Of a DNA stretch of 64,000 bases, positions 34,701 to 49,700 are shown piece by piece. The stretch covers positions 300,175 to 364,174 of the forward strand of contig CBFFRQ010000079.1 of the NCBI GenBank assembly GCA_965644315.1, in the 5' to 3' direction. The notes beneath the pieces were generated by a model. That model made no database searches, had not been told where the DNA came from, and worked only from the letters and a program-made list of their open reading frames with translations. Made by a program: the position numbers and the translations under genes. Every line of letters starts with the position of its first letter. Within the stretch, counting starts at the first letter, position 1. The stretch comes from Caecitellus pseudoparvulus. Taxonomy: Eukaryota; Bigyra: Bicosoecida.

Positions 34701-37700
34701 GGAGTTTGCCGTGGCCAAGGCGCGGGAGATCCGTGCCGCTGCCGAGATGGAGGTGCGCAAGCGCATGGGGGAGGTGTATGCGCCAGTGGAGGCGGCGTTG
34801 AAGAAGGCGGCGCCCTTCCTGCTGGAGGGGCAGGCGACCCTGGACAAGGCCCAGGCTCAGGCGCAGGCATACCGGGACAACCCCGAGGCCCTGATGCGAG
34901 ACAGCACGGCCCTGGCGGCAGAGGCCCTGGGAGACAAGACAGTGGAGGTGCCGGGTGTGGGGAAGGTGAATGTCGGCAACGCCATCACCAAGTTCGGCAA
35001 GCTGCTGGAGCGCGTCCTGTCTGCACGCGACAAGGACGTGTCAGACCTGCTCAGCGATCCCCAGCTGCAGACGCTGCTGATCGACTTGATCATGGACAAG
35101 CTGCAGGGGCTTGTGAAGGAGCAAGTGGCGAAGCACACAAAGGGCCGGGTTGGCGCCATCGCTGGTTCAGCCGTGGATGCCGCCTTCGGCCACGCCACGC
35201 TATTCGCGAAGATGAGCCCGGAGGAACGCCAGGCCGCTCTCATGCGAGCCAAGGGGCACACCGAGGCGCACGTGGAGCAGGCCAAGGCCAAGCTTGCGCA
35301 GATGCAGGCTGCCAAGGACGAGCTGTTGAAGAAGGCCCAGGAAGCGAAGGAGGCCGCCGCTGAAGCTGGGGAAAAGGCTGCCAAGGCCGGCAGTGCGGCA
35401 GCCGAGGCAGTGACGTCCCAGGACGGCGCGGCTGTTGGCAAGGGCCTGGACAAGGCAGCCGACGCACTGGCTGGCAGCGAGGCGGCGCAGAAAGCGGCTC
35501 TGGCCAGCAAGGCGGCCATGGACGAGCTGCTGGAGGAGTACGTGTCGGATGAGTTGCCGCCTGAGATCCGGGCGGCGTACGGCGCCATCAATCCGAAAGA
35601 CATCACAGAGGCGCTGGGTACGTTCCAGAACACGCTGCGTGGCTTCGCCGCTGCCGCACGGGGTGACGTGGACGAGACGGTGACTCTGCTGGGGCCCATG
35701 TTCGAGAAGTTGGTGGGGGTGAAGGCCTCTGCTCTGCGCGCCATTCTGGCCTTTGCGTCTGGGAAGAAGTCTGTGGACATCACCCGCACAGGTGCCCTTG
35801 TGTTGAAGGAGATGCTGGGGCAGCTGTCTGAAATGGCGGGGACAGAGGCACTGGCGGGTCTGAGCAAGGACGCGCTGGCCAGCATCCCCGCCGAGCTGCA
35901 CCGGCTGCCGCTCATTCTGGCGGGCTTTGCGACAGGCTTTGACGTGCGCATCGACCGCATCGCGGAGCGCGTTGTGCTGGGGAACGTGACTGTCAGCAAG
36001 GCGCTGCAAGCGGCCCGCAGCGCAGGCGGCGCTGACGCCGCTACCCAAGCCCTGCGGAAGGCCTCCACGAACTCTGCAGTGCAGGCCGTGGCAGGGCAGC
36101 TGGGCGTGAGCGAGGAGCTGGACCACTCGCTGAAGTCCATGGCAGACACCATCGAGGAGCTGGGCGACGAGGCGGCGGCCCTCATGGACCCGCCCGACAT
36201 CCCCGGGCTGACTGGCTCCCAACGCGCCATGCTGCTGGTGGCCAGCGGCATCACCCGTCTGGAGGCGGTGGACAAGATCATGACTGCCGCCAAGCTGCCG
36301 GCTGAGGCACCCCAGTGCGTGACGACGGTGCTGGACGGCGTGGTGACACGTGGTCCACGTGCAGCCCTGGAGGATGCCGCCAGCCAGGCGGTGGGGTCCC
36401 ACACCTTGCGCAGTGTGCTGCGCCTGAAGCTGCCCTTTGTCGCGCGCCTGCTGCAGAGCATGACGTCCATGGCTCCAGCAGACCAGCGCCGCATCGTGAA
36501 GTTGCTGGGCGTCATGCTGGACCGGGCCAACGTGTCCAGTCTCACCGCTGCGCGGGAAGCTGTCGCGTCGGGGGCCGCTGTGTCTGCGGCGGAGGGCTTG
36601 GCTGAGAACGTCTTCGACCGAGTGGGCGGACAGGCAGGCGTGGAGGCGTTGCTGGACCCCATTCTGCGCGCCATGCTGGGCAAGGTGCGCACGACGTATG
36701 ACTTTGCCAGCCAAGCCAAGCTGCGTGGCGGCGAGGCCAGCCGCATTCGGTACCACACGTTGGCAATTTTCCGCATGCTGCTCACTGGGCAGGCACACGA
36801 GGCTGGGTCCATGTTCGACACGTCGAAGGGCTCCCTCATGTGGCACGTGCTGCAGCTGGTGACGGAGGCCAGCCTGTGCACGGGCGTGGACGCGTCCTTC
36901 CGCGACCTCTTGCGCGCACAGAACTTTGGCGTGGGCGCCACTAGCTCCTTCGTGCGCAATGTGCTGGTGCGGCGGTACCAGCTGGGCGTGCTCATGTCGT
37001 CTGCCATGTCCCGAAACCTGACGTCCTGGCCGCCGCTGGGGCAGGGCCTGGACGAGTTCCGAGCGGCAGTCACCAAGCCCGAGACGCTGGAGGCAGTGGC
37101 GGCATCCCTGGCCAACGAAGACTGGGCCAGCGTGTTGCCGGCCAAGTTCCAGGCCTTGGCCGCCAACCGCAAGCAGCTGGAGACGTCACTGGGCATGGAG
37201 CAGTACGTGCTGCTGTCCATCTGCGTGCGGGCGTCCATGGGGCACTTCCCCTCCCTGTCCGCCCTCGTCATCGCTGGGCTGCAGGCCGGCATGGACATCA
37301 GTGGGGCTGCTGGCAAGTTCGAGAAGCACCTGCCGCTCATGGAGCGCCTGGAGGCGGTGGCGTGGACGGTGTGTCGGTGCTGCACCCTGGCCGGCCTGCG
37401 CGCGAAGATGGCGCAGCAGGTGCAGGCCAACCTCATGCCGTCTGCCATTCAGGCGGTGCTGTCGGGCAAGTCAGTGCAGTTCGAGCTGGGCATCCCGCCC
37501 CACGTCCTACGAGCTGTGGCGGAGTTCATTGGCGCACGGGGCAGTGCTGAGGAGCTGGAGTTGGCCCTGGAGCTGCTCTTCGGCAACCCGTTCGCGCTGT
37601 TCAACAGCGGCTGGCTGCTGCGTTTCGGCGTCAGCGCCTCCCTCGTGGACATGGTGTCGAACTCCATGAACCAGTCGGCCAAGTTCGCCGCCCGTGCCCA

Positions 37701-40700
37701 ACGTGCCCTGCTGGGCTTTGTCGAGGACTGCAAGAGTGCGCTGCTGGACAAGGTGGGCTCTGCTGCCTCGGCTGCTCAGTCTGCCATTGGGGCAGCCGTG
37801 TCAGCAGGTGGGCACCCGCTGACACTGTTCCAGCAGCTGGAGTCACACACTGGACTGTGGTTCCACTTGAAGAAGGTGGCGCCCGTGGAAGCCACCATTG
37901 CAAACGCGGGGGGTGCTGCAGCTGGCTTTGCCGCTGCTGTGGAGAAGGATGGGGCTGCGCTGTCAGGACTGGTGTCGGACGCCGCTGCAGGCGCGACCTC
38001 CAAACTGGTTCCCGCTGACCACAAGCGCAAGACTGTGGCGTCTGTCGCCCTGGAGCCGCTGTCTAGCAAGCTGCGCACGCCCGCAGGCGACATCGTGCTG
38101 TCCCTGTCCGCTGGGGATGCTGCAGGGCTCATTGGGCGCACGCTGGGCGACCAGCACCAGCCCGACTCCCTCAGCCGCATCAACGACTGGGACTACGACA
38201 TCAACCCCCCCGAGCGATTGCAGCAGGCTGTGACGTTCCTGACAGAGAACCCACAGCGGCTGCGGGCTGCAGTGGCGTATTTCGCGGACCAGGACACGTC
38301 TTCTGAGGTGCTGGAGCACATTCAAGGGGGTGGGGCGGCGACTCAGGTCATGGAGCGTCTCATGGCGTCCTCGTCCGTCGTGCAGCAGCTGACGCCCATC
38401 GCCACGAATGTGTTCAGCTTCCTGACCAACCTGCAAGGCACGGTGCAGACGCTGCTGTCGCACACTTCTGTACCGCCACACCCTGCCCACCTGGCGCGGG
38501 CCACTGCCCTGGCCTACGCCAAGGAGGAGGGGTTCGTGTCCAGCTACTCTATCCTGCTGCAGCGGTTGGGGACACTGTTCGGGGGCATCGCGCCGTTGCT
38601 GGGGACGCAGGTGGGCCCAGACCTGTGCAGGGGTGTGGGTGCAGCCTTCTTCATCATGGCAGGCTTGGCGTCCATGGACGCTGGCAGCTTTGACGTGGAC
38701 AGCCTGCTGCGTCTGTCTGACGGGGACGAGGAGGAGGAGGCAGAGTCGGCGGACCGCAGCCAGGGCGCCTTTGCGGGTGTGCAGGGCTCCGGCACCGCCT
38801 CAGGACAGGGGCACAAGGCTGTCGTGTCACACATCGGGCACTACCACGTGAGCACCATGCAGAAGTGCTTCGGCAAGGCGTGGCGCATGCTGGTACGACC
38901 GCCCACTGCGGCACAGGGCGCCGGGGCCGACCCGTCGGCCGCCGGCAGTGCAGCGGAGAAGTACGGCCCGTGGGTGGAAGCGCTGCGTGCGTCCATGGCA
39001 GCGGACTTCGAGTCAGAGTCGGTGCTGACCACTGACTCCATTCCTCGTGAGTTCCGCCAGATGCTGGCGGTGGTGAAGCACTTGCGTGCGCTGCTGCCGC
39101 TCATCATCGACGGAGTCGTGACGGCGTCCAACTTCACCCTGAACACCACCATGACCCTCAAGTCTCTGCAGGTGGCGCAGGGGGCAGATGAGTCCGGCAT
39201 CTCCCCCACCGCCATCCTCACCGCACTGCGCTCCAGCCCCCTCCTGTCTGTGCACGACATGGCGCAGGAGCTGGTGAAGCTGCTCATCGACGCGCGCCTG
39301 GTGGACCCCTCAGTGTCCACCGCCATCAGCGACAAGGTGGGCAAGGTGTCTCGCATGACGGACAGCATGGCCGCTGCTGCCACTGGCGCAGCCAAGACTG
39401 CCACTGCGCTGAAGGAGGACGACAGGGTGGCCTCTGAAGCCCTCTTCAACGCCATCGTGTCCCTGCTGCACCTGGTGCTGTGCTCCACGGGGCACAAGCT
39501 CATGCGTGCCGCAGACATCTCTGCGTCAGTGCAGGCTGAGGCGGAGGCTGCCAAGCGCGCAGCTGCCTCCACCGCCGCCGACGCAGTGGACGACGCCGCA
39601 CTCATCAGCCAGCTGGCTGAGACTGCGCGCCAGGAGGCCATGCGCACAATTAATGAGCGCCTGGAAATGCTCATGGGCGCGCTGATGCTGGAGGCCAAGA
39701 ACCAGCTGCCAGGCACTGCCACTGCGTACTGGAGCCTCGTGTCTGCGGCGACAGCGGACGACGCCAAGGAGATCGTCTCTGCCGGTCTGCGCCTGGGCGA
39801 CAAGATGGGTCTGCGTGACGCAGCTTCCCTCATCGGTGTCGCCACGGGGCAGAAATCCTTCATGGAGGACGTGCGGTCGCTTGCTGTGGCCGCGTCGTGC
39901 AACCCTCGCATCGCGTACGGACTGGTGGGTCTGGCCACGGGCAGCACTGAGTTCCTCGTGGCAGGTGCCTCTGCCATCTGTTCCGCGTTCTCCGTGCCCA
40001 ATGAGGAGCACTTCGTCTCCATGGTGCGCATCATCCGCACCCAACTCAGCGACCTGGGCGCCTTCGTCCCTGTGGCCACCTCACTGGAGGTGTCTCCTGA
40101 CCTGCTGGCCGGCATCATGTCGTCAGCTTCAGGACCGCGCTTCGCGCGGTACGTCGCGGCGAACTCTAACTTCGTCTCGTCCGTGGGACTGTCCACGGAC
40201 CTCGTGCCCACCGCCGCAACGCTGGCCAGGCTCGCACATGGCGACGTGGAGGTGGCAGCCGACCTGCTCAAGGATGACCCGGCCTGTGCCGACGTCATGC
40301 GTGCCATCGAGCTGACGCAGGCCACTGACATCCACTCTTTTACGCGGCTGCTGCAGGAGCTCACGGCCAACCCTGCCTTTCCGCGCATTGTGCCACTGAT
40401 GGACTGCTGGGGCAGCGTGCTCCTCCCTGTGCCCACTGCAGCGCACATCATGTCTGCACTGCTGTCTGGGTCCTTCGCCGGTGCCTCTTCTATCAGCCTC
40501 ATGATTGACATTGCTGCAAAACTGAGCGTGCCAGTGCACCACCTGCTGGCGGTGCTGGTGGATGTCATCCTGCAGCACGTGGAGACTCGCGAAGCCAAGG
40601 AGGTGGGCAAGACGTCAAAATACTCAGAGAGCTCCTCCACCATGCAGGCTGCGCTGCACTTGGGCGGCGGCCGCGAAAAGGTGCTGCTGAGTGCGTCCTC

Positions 40701-43700
40701 AGGCGCCCACTTGGTGGCGCTGCTGTCTGAGAAGGTGCGTCATGACGACAACTGCAACACCCGCATGCTGCACGGCGTGATGGCTGACGCGGAGCCGATA
40801 CAATACGCCCGCCTGCACGCGCGGTACCTATCCAAGAAGCTGGCTTCAGCACGCCCCACGGCGGGGAAGAAGGTAAAGGCCTCCCAGGCAGTGGAAGAGG
40901 TGGCGTCCACTCCTGTGTCGGAGGTGAACCCTCTGGCCCTGCCGCTGGACCGTGATGGGCACGCTAAGGCGTTCTTGGCGTCCCAGATCGGCGTGCGGGA
41001 CTGCCTGGCGGTGCAGCGCTCGCTGGATATGATCACACCCGGTATGAAGTACATCATGTCGGAGGTGGACCCGTCCGAGGAGAAGGGCGTGGTCCCGAGT
41101 GACAGAGTCCCTACCGCCTCTGGGTCAGTCATCCGCTGGCCAGCGCCCAAGGATAAAGATGCCATGAAGGCGGGGGATGTCACGACGTCACCTGCGGAGG
41201 TGCACAAGGTGTACCGGGAGGATGTCGTGCCCCCCGTCATCACCGGCGTGCAGATGCCCTCCACCACGATCGGAGACATTCACAGCGACCCCGCTCTGCA
41301 CGCCACTGCCCCGTCCTTGACGGAGGTGCTGGGCGACTCTGAGCTATGTGGCGGCACACGGGAGCAGCAAATTGACACCCTCACAGCGTGGCTGTCCTCG
41401 CTACAGGCAGCGCTGGCGGCAGATGACGTAGAGTCGTCCACTGGCGGCGGCATGGCGGCTGAACGCTCCAAGAATGGCAGCAAGGCGCCCGAACAGGGCC
41501 TCGCAGACCAGCACGTGGACGTGCTGTGGCGCATGGCAGCCTCGGCGGCAGAGGAGTTTGCCAAGGACCCCCTGAAGACAGTGCTGGGGCCGGAAGAGGC
41601 GGAGGTGTCGGGGGGGCAGGACTTTTCCAGCTACAGTCTGCAAGGGGAGAGTGAGCGCCCCGTGCGCAAGTCGCTGCGGGGCAAGTACCCCTGGCTGCAC
41701 GTGGGGCACAAGAGCCCCCCACCCAGCATGTTTGTGCATGGGAATGGGTCCAAGATGCAGGTGTGGTCATACCATGCTCCCGTCTCATCCCTGCTCGCCC
41801 TACTGAAGGTGGTTATGGGCCACCCTCTGCGCAAGGCAGAGCTGCCGTGGGTGTTTACACAGCGCAGCGCGGCATTCCCAGGCTCCAAGGGGCCCGTTCT
41901 GGATGCCTTGCGCCGGTACAGCATCACATATGTGGCGGCACCATACAATGCGTCGGCCCCCATCTCCCCCGCAGAAGCCACGGTTCGGGTGGCGTGCAAG
42001 GAGATCTCCACGGGGACCTCTGACCCCGTCTTGCTGCCCACTCTGCCAGGTGGAGACCGAGGCAAGGGCCTCCTGACCTCCCTTGCTGCCATGTTGGACT
42101 TCTCAGCCATGTCCAGCCGGCTGCGCCGTGAGATCATGGGCATGGCGCGCAAGGCTGCTGCCAAGGCCGGCACAGCAGTCTTGGAGGCAGGGCGTGAGAA
42201 GTTGGCTGACCTGCAGGAACGAGGCGCAGCGCAGCGCGAGGAGATGCTGCAAAAGGCTGAGGGTGCCCGTGCCGCTGCCACCGCAAAGCTGGGCGAAGTC
42301 GCCGGCCAAGCGGCTGAGTTGAAGGACAAGGCTCTGCAGCATGCCTCAGCAGCACAGGCAAAGGCCGCTGATGCCCAAGCAGGCTTGCAGCGCGCCATGG
42401 GGGAGGCAGAACATCACGTGGCCAGCGCAGCGCACAATCTGCAGTCTGCAGCTGGCCAAGCAGCTGGCTCTCTTTTCCCCGAGGACTTGAATCTGGAAGC
42501 CCTGGCGCACAAAGTGAAGGACGCCAAGCCTGCGCTGTGGGACTCCACGGAGCACGTTGTGGCAGGGCTAGTGTCTGCTGCGGGGCACTTGAAGCAAGCC
42601 ACCAGCGCCCTGCGGCAGCGCATGGAGGCCGGTGCAGTGAAGCTGCGGTCCACTGTGCAGCGCCTGAAAGACCAGCTGGTGCAGGAGCTGGACAGAGTTC
42701 GGAAGACGGTGGACCCCGTGCAGATGGGGGCGAACCGCTTGCGCCAGCGCGAGATGCTGCTGCTGTCTAACGTGTTCCGGCGCTCTACCATGCGCAGCGC
42801 AGTTCTGCGCCGGGAACTGCTCAAGCGCGTGGCGCGTCTGCGTGATGACTTCGAGACGACGCTCAAGGTGGAAGCAAAGGAGGCCAAGGCTGCGATGGCA
42901 GCTGCAGCCTCCAGCGCGCAGGAGCAGGGCGCACAGGCTGGGAGTCGGGCACGCCTGGCTCTGGCAGGGGCAACAGATGGCGCCGCAGTGGCTGCAGCAT
43001 TGGCAGCGGGTGGCGCGTCGCCCGCAGTTGCCGATGACGGGAGCTCCCCTCTGCCTGACCAAGGGCAGCCTAAGGATGTGCTGCAGCCTCAGCGCCCACG
43101 TCCAGGCAAGTTGAAGCAGTTGACGCCACGAAGCCAGGCGCTTGCGCAGGGTGAGGCAGATGTGGCTGCATTTGAGAAGTCTGCGCTGGGCAAGCCGGCC
43201 GCCATTGCCCCGGCTGTGCAGGCAGGCGAGGCCAGTACAGCTGTCGTGGCAGCTGCTACGAGTATTCCCCAAGCCAAGGAGGCTCTGCGCCTTCTGGAGA
43301 GCGGGACCACTGAGGAGTTGGAGGCGTGGGGGAAGGAGCAAGGCATCCTGGACGCTGCTGGGTCACTTCGGGACGCGTTCGTGTCCACGATGGGCCGCAG
43401 CATGACTGCTGTCAAGGCCCGTGTGCTGTCTGCGAAGGAAGCTGCGGACGCTGTGGAGCGCAAGGTGGAGCAGAGTCTGTTGGCTTCGGAGTCGCACTTG
43501 CTGGATGAGGATGACGGACTGCTTGCCCAGGCGGAGAAGGCAAAGAGTGCTGTGTCCAAGAAGGTAGAGTCAGCCGCATCCAGACTGCAGAAGCGCTTAG
43601 CGAGGAACGGCGCTGCAGCACAGAGCGTGCTGAAGGAGCTGTGGGGCGGCGGGCGCGTCTTCGGGCGCCTCATGACCGTGAAGATGGCAACGAGCGTCAT

Positions 43701-46700
43701 GCAAAGTGCCATGGACTTGGCGCAGGCGCAGCTCGTGGCAAAGTTAGGCCCTGCAGCGGGTGTTGCTTCAAAGAACGCACAGGAAGCGGCGAACGCCGCG
43801 GCATCCGGCGCCGCTGCCGCGACGGCGAAGTACCTTGAGCCGGAGGTGCTGCAGCAGGCCATGCGCACACTGCAGGACATGGCGTTGAAGCTGAAGCTGA
43901 GTCTATCCCAAGCCCGCGCACTGGCTGACACCGCTTTGATCACCCTGGAGAAGGAGGAGAGTAAGGTGAGAGACTTGGTGGAGAAGGCGGGGAAGGAGGC
44001 TGGGGAGAAGGGCAAGGAGCACGTGGAGGCGGCCATGCGCCGGTTCGTGGTGTCGGAGTCCGAGGCAGAGGCGTGGCTGAAGATGTGGGAGGACATGATG
44101 TTCCAGCAGGCCAACTCGTTTGGCGAGGACACCTCTGACGAGGACTCCTCCAGCGACGAGGAGGAGTTCCTTCAGAGCGTCCTGCCTGGGACCTTCAAGG
44201 ACGAAGCGCTCAAGTCCATGGCCTCGGAGTTCGACACGCTCGTGGACGATGTGAAGGTTAGCGTGGAGGACTTGTTGCCGGCATCTAGGCTGAGCAAGGG
44301 CGGCCGGCCACCGAAGGATGGGCTGCGTGACGCCGAAATCCGCTCCTCTGTCATCGCCGACGAGTTGCGGACGTGGAACGAGTCGGGGCGCATCCCTCAC
44401 GCGCTGGTGATGAGCCTGCTCACCAACATGGTGGCAGACGATGCCGTGTCCACCTCTGCGCCCGACCTAGACAAGCTGTGGGCGCTTACGGTGATGAACA
44501 AGCCCATGAGCTTCGTTGCTTTCGACCGCGATGCTGACATCGGCACAGCCCTCATCCCTGACAAGCGAGTCTTCCCGGCGCTGCGGGCAGTGCACGTACT
44601 GGCGCACATTACCAGCGTGCACCACGCACGGGCCATCCCCGGCCTATCCGAGCTGTTGCTGCCGCTGACCATGGCCCTGCGCGTGCCTCCCGAGAGCTTC
44701 ATGACCCTGGCCATGATGATTTGGGGCGATGTCGCGGCGGTGGACTCAGCCGCCCGCTCCTTCCTGCAACTGCCTTCGAACACAGCTCGTCTGTTCATGG
44801 GTGCCTCCCTGCCTTCGTCAGCCAACAGCTTCAAACAGCTGAAGGACCCGAAAGACATTCGCAAGCGCCAGCTGCTCATGGGCGCTGTGCGAGGCCGGCG
44901 GCGGGATTTGTACAAGCTGGGCTTGCTGATTTTCACGGGCAACCCCGACAGCACCAGCCCAACGACAGACCTTGTGAGTGCTGGGGCTGCTGCACAGGCT
45001 CAGGCTGCCGCCAAGCCCAAGGCTGCCCCAACTGGCGGCGCTGCAAGTGGCGGACCCAGCGCCCGGCTGAAGCGCCAGGCCAGTAAACGGCAGGCGTCAA
45101 AGCAGAAATCTGCTCGCACGCCCCATGCTGCAGCAGGCGCTGCGAGCGACCATATTGACGACACTGACGACGTGGGGAATCCAGGGTCTGTGACGGATGC
45201 CCGGGAGGGCTCAGGCCGAGGCAAGAAGGCAGGCGCGTCGGCCAAGGTGGCGCCAGAGCATGCGGCACAGTTGCCATCAAGTCCGCCAGGTGCAGAGCCA
45301 GATGAGTCCTCCAGCACACGCAAGCTGCAAGCTGAACCAGCACGGGGGTCGACTGCCAAGAAGCAAGAGACGCAAGCCGGACCAGCAGCACAGGCTGGCA
45401 ACGCTGGTACGCGGGCGAAGCGGCCCATCCAAGACCACCTGTACGGCTTGCACGACGACTCGGCAGCCCGCATCGTGTCTGAGCTGCTCAAGGGCAAGCA
45501 CGTGCGCAGTCCGGCGCTGTTCGTCCAGGAGTGCAACTTCCTGCGCCGCAACTACGAGACGCTTGATGTGTTCCAGCACTCCACGGCCATGGAGCGGGTG
45601 ATGAACCCCAGCTACCGCCAAGCCCAGGTGCGCTTGTTCACCCTGGACACGTTCTTGCGTCTGTGGGCCATGCTAGCAGGCGATGGGGGGGACCTGGGTG
45701 ACATTGACTACGTGGACACTGCCCTGCACGATGCTGTGTCTGGCTTTGCCCCAGTGCAGTCGGGAGATCCCACGGCGGCACTCATGTCTTCACCAGTCTG
45801 CCGTGAACTGGCCTCGGCAGCTTCAGGCGGCGGCGTCGGCTCTTCCGCCGCTGGGCGAACGACAGGTGTCCGACGCACCACCTCGTCAGCGTTTGTCAAC
45901 CGCGACTTGCCTGACATGTTGCAGCGTCTGTCACTGGCGGCGTTGTCCCCAGCGCTGCAGGGCATGATTCACCTTCGAGACGGCCGCGTCGGTGCTGGCA
46001 TTGACGAGCTGACCAGCATCATTTGCTCAGTGCGCGACCATGTGAAGGACCGTTCGGCTGCTGCTGCGGGCGCGTTTGGGGTCGGCACAAACCTGATTGT
46101 GTCCAGCGTCGGCTCCCCGCCCACAGACAGGCTGCACGGGCGAATGTTGGTGTATTTTGCGCTGTCTGTCATGCATGCGGCATGTGGGCGCACACTGTCC
46201 ATGCACCGACGCAACATGTTCGAAGGGCTCGCCTCGCCAGCGGTCGTGTCGGCTTACTCCATGCGCTCCACTGTGCGGCGGTGGGGCAACCTGGCCAGCA
46301 TTGAGGAGCTGGAGAGAGTCGAAAGCCTGCCTGCCAGCGAGCGGTTCAAGCTGGTGGAGCGCATGCTGCAGCGCGAGGTGGGCCCCTTGGACAAATTCCT
46401 GGACTCGCAAGTAGAGGAGCTGGAGGAGAAGTTCCCCGACTCGTACGACGACGCGAAGCAGTCGTATGACCTGGAGACGGAAGAGGGCAGGGCGGACATG
46501 GCCATGCATGCGTTGCGAGAGGTGCGTGGGCCCGTCACAGACGATGACATCCAGTACATGCTACGCCTGCAGCACACGGCGCGTTCCGAGGCCACCTACA
46601 TGCAGCGAGTGCTGTCCCTGTCGGTGTTTCAGATGGCACAGATGACCTCTGCAGCCAATGCCCACGGCAAGGCACCCGGGAGCGAGGGCAAACTGAGTGC

Positions 46701-49700
46701 CGCTGAGCGATGGGCTCAGTTGCGTGAGTCTGTCACGCTGTCCAAGGCCATCGCGAGCTTGAAGGCGTCTGAGAAGTCCGACAAGAGTCGGGCACGGGGA
46801 GGTGGTGGTGCCGCCAAGTCTGACTTGGGGGATGCGGTCGGTGCCGCTGTTGGCGACGGGTCTGGGACAGGCGCTTCGTCAGAAAAGAGCATGAAGTCTC
46901 GTGCCATCGTGGCGGCAGCGTACCGCCTGGCGCGGCAGGACCTGGCTGTCAGTCGAATGGCTTGCCGCACGTACGTGCCGCCCGCTTTCGTCGCCACTGC
47001 GCCGTTCACCCTGTCTGCGGCTGGGGCGCCGCTTCCTGCGCTGCAGAGTCTGTGGTGCTCACCCCCGTCTCTGTCTTCTGCCCAAGCCATCACCCAGTCT
47101 GTGGAAGAAGACGCCTTCATGAGCAAGGAGGGGCAGTTTTCGTGGCACAGTGAGGCCAAAGAGCCTATCGTGCCGGAGCCCACGCCCGAGCTGGCACGGC
47201 TGCCCAAGACACAGCGCAAGGCAGCAGGCACAGGCGACAAGGTCTTGCGCACTGCGCCAACTGATGCAGCTGCATCGGAATTCGTGCCGACAGCTCCCTC
47301 CGGGCGCTTTGGCAAGGCCGAGGCGGAGACGGAGGACGACATCGCGGCTGAAATCAAGCGGCATGCAGCTGCCACAGCGTTCCTGGACGCCGCGGAGGAG
47401 GCGGGCTTTGTACGGACTGAGCGGCAGCAACGTGAAGCGCAGGAGGCGGCAGGCTTAGGCAGCGCAGCAGCGGCACCTTCGCCCACCCGGGTGCGAGGGC
47501 GGCGTGTGGCTGCGGGGCTGCAGGCCAACGCCCAGGACATGCAAGTTCGCATGTCCGCCCGAGAGGCGATGGTGCGCATGTTTGTGCCCAGCTTCATCCT
47601 GCCCCGTGCGCGCCGAGCTGAGCGGTCCCTAACACAGTGGTCCCCTGTCCACGGGTACTTGCTGCCCAAGGCGGTGGTGCAGTACCTGCTGCGGCCGGTG
47701 CTGGCAGAGGGCATGGCTCGCGAGATCGGGCAGGCATATGACTCCGAGACCATCCGAGCGTCGGTGGAGAAGGTGGAGTCCCGCGTGCAGTACGCCGTGT
47801 CAGAGTTCGCCCAGCGCATCTCATGTGTGGTGGCGCAGTTCCCCATGCATCGGGCATCACACTTGATGGGCACGCTGGCCCTGGAGCAAGTGGTTGTGGG
47901 CATCAACCAGCTGTGCATCGACTCCCCCAACGCCTCCGAAGGCCTTTCACGCACCAAGTCCAGCATCAAGTACCTGGCGTACTTGGTGACGACCATGCTG
48001 AAGCACAGTTTCCGCCCTTCCCTGCCTTTCATCCAATCTGGCAGTGCCGGCGTGGAGGACGACACTTCCGGTGCGGCAGGCCCAGCCGCGGCCGTCACAG
48101 CCCGGCCTGCCGCTGTGCAAGGCTCATCTGAAGGTGCCATGCTGCAGGTCCTGACACCAGGCGCCGACACGGTGGTGTCCATGAACGGCACGTTCTCCGT
48201 GGAGGTGGAAGACCGTGCAGAGCAGGGGCTGTCCTGGATCGCCATGCCTCAGCTGCGCGTGTCACGCGGCAAGCACTACTTTGAAGTGGAGGTCAGCGGC
48301 GTGAAGGATGTGGAGGGGTACGGCAAGATGGTAGCAATTGGCTTCATGGATGATTCGCGCAAGTTGGAGCCGGTGGATTACAACGAACATCTGGGCGGTG
48401 TGCAGGGCGAGTGGGCCGTCGCGCCCCTGCGCGGCGAAATCCGCGGAGGCACGTCCAGCTGGCACCCAGCTAGCAGAGTGGCGTACATCACATCACATCC
48501 TGATGCTCAGTACAAGACGGAGGGCAAGCAGTACTTCAAGGACTCCTTCACGCTGTGCTTGGCGGTGGACATGGACAGCCGGTCCATTTTCTTCCGTCTG
48601 GACGGAGACGTGTGGACACAGCTGGACACCCCAGAGATGGTGCTGGCGTTCAACCACATCGTCTACTTTGGCGGGTTGACGCCAGTGATGAGCATTGGCA
48701 GCGCCAAGGTGCAAGTGCGCGCATTTGCCCCTGATGCCGCAGCGATGTCGTCCGAGGAGCGCTGCAAGTTCCTGCGACCATCGGCCGACTTTAGCTTCAT
48801 CGGCGATGTATTGAAGCCACCTGAGCGCCAGGTGGGTGAGCAAAGCCGCCCGACGTGTGTGCTGCCCATGTCTGTGCGGTATGGCCTCAGTTTCTGGTGC
48901 TCAGGGGAAGGCACGGAGGTGGTGGAAGATGGCTTCACAGTGCGGACCACTGCCGCGGCCTTGAAGGCGTACGAGGCAGATGACGCCACTGAGCAGCAGT
49001 TCCAGACGTGGAACCCGGCTGACATGTGGCGCATTGGGAATGGGAAGGAGTACAGGGATGTGGTGGATTATAAGAAGGCCGTCACACGGAACTTTGGCAT
49101 GAAGCTCTTTGGCATGGCGTGTGGCGCCACGAGCGGCAAGTGGTACTACGAAGTGAACATTCAGAAGTATGCTGAGTCCACCTTGTACGAAGGCAACCCC
49201 ATCCGCATCGGGTGGTACCAGCCCGACCGCACTCAGCCCAACCCCTTCACACCGGACACCTCGTGCAACACACTTGGGTACGTGGATCGCAGCTGGGCAT
49301 TGGTCATCCCTGATCCCGGCAACAGTAGGCTGAAATTTGAGAGCAGGGACGAGCAGTCTGCACCCTCAAAATCGTTCATGAGAGACGACCAAGACGACCC
49401 TAAGCGTGCCATTCAAGCAGGGGACACTGTGTGTGTTGCCATTGACATTGGCGCGCAGATCATGATGTTCGGGAAGAACGGCAGCTACACTGGGGGATGG
49501 GGCGTCGCCACGTGTAATTTTGCGACTGGAATTCCTCGCGACGCCGACCACAATGAGTTCATGGGCACCTCTGCGCCCATGTGCCCTGCCGTCTGCATCG
49601 CCACTGCCTCTGGAGGCGTGAGCCTGGCCTTGGGCTTCGGTTCAGGCTTGGGCGCCCCGCTTAAGTTCGCGCCACCACCAAGTTTCCGCCCATACGCAGA

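Noticed and set aside
34857-37448. 863-residue minus-strand open frame opposite the giant SPRY gene
   Set aside because: A GC-rich shadow frame: Ser/Ala/Arg-rich, no motifs, and entirely opposite a frame with consistent helical protein. The same applies to 38841-40643 and 46716-48245.
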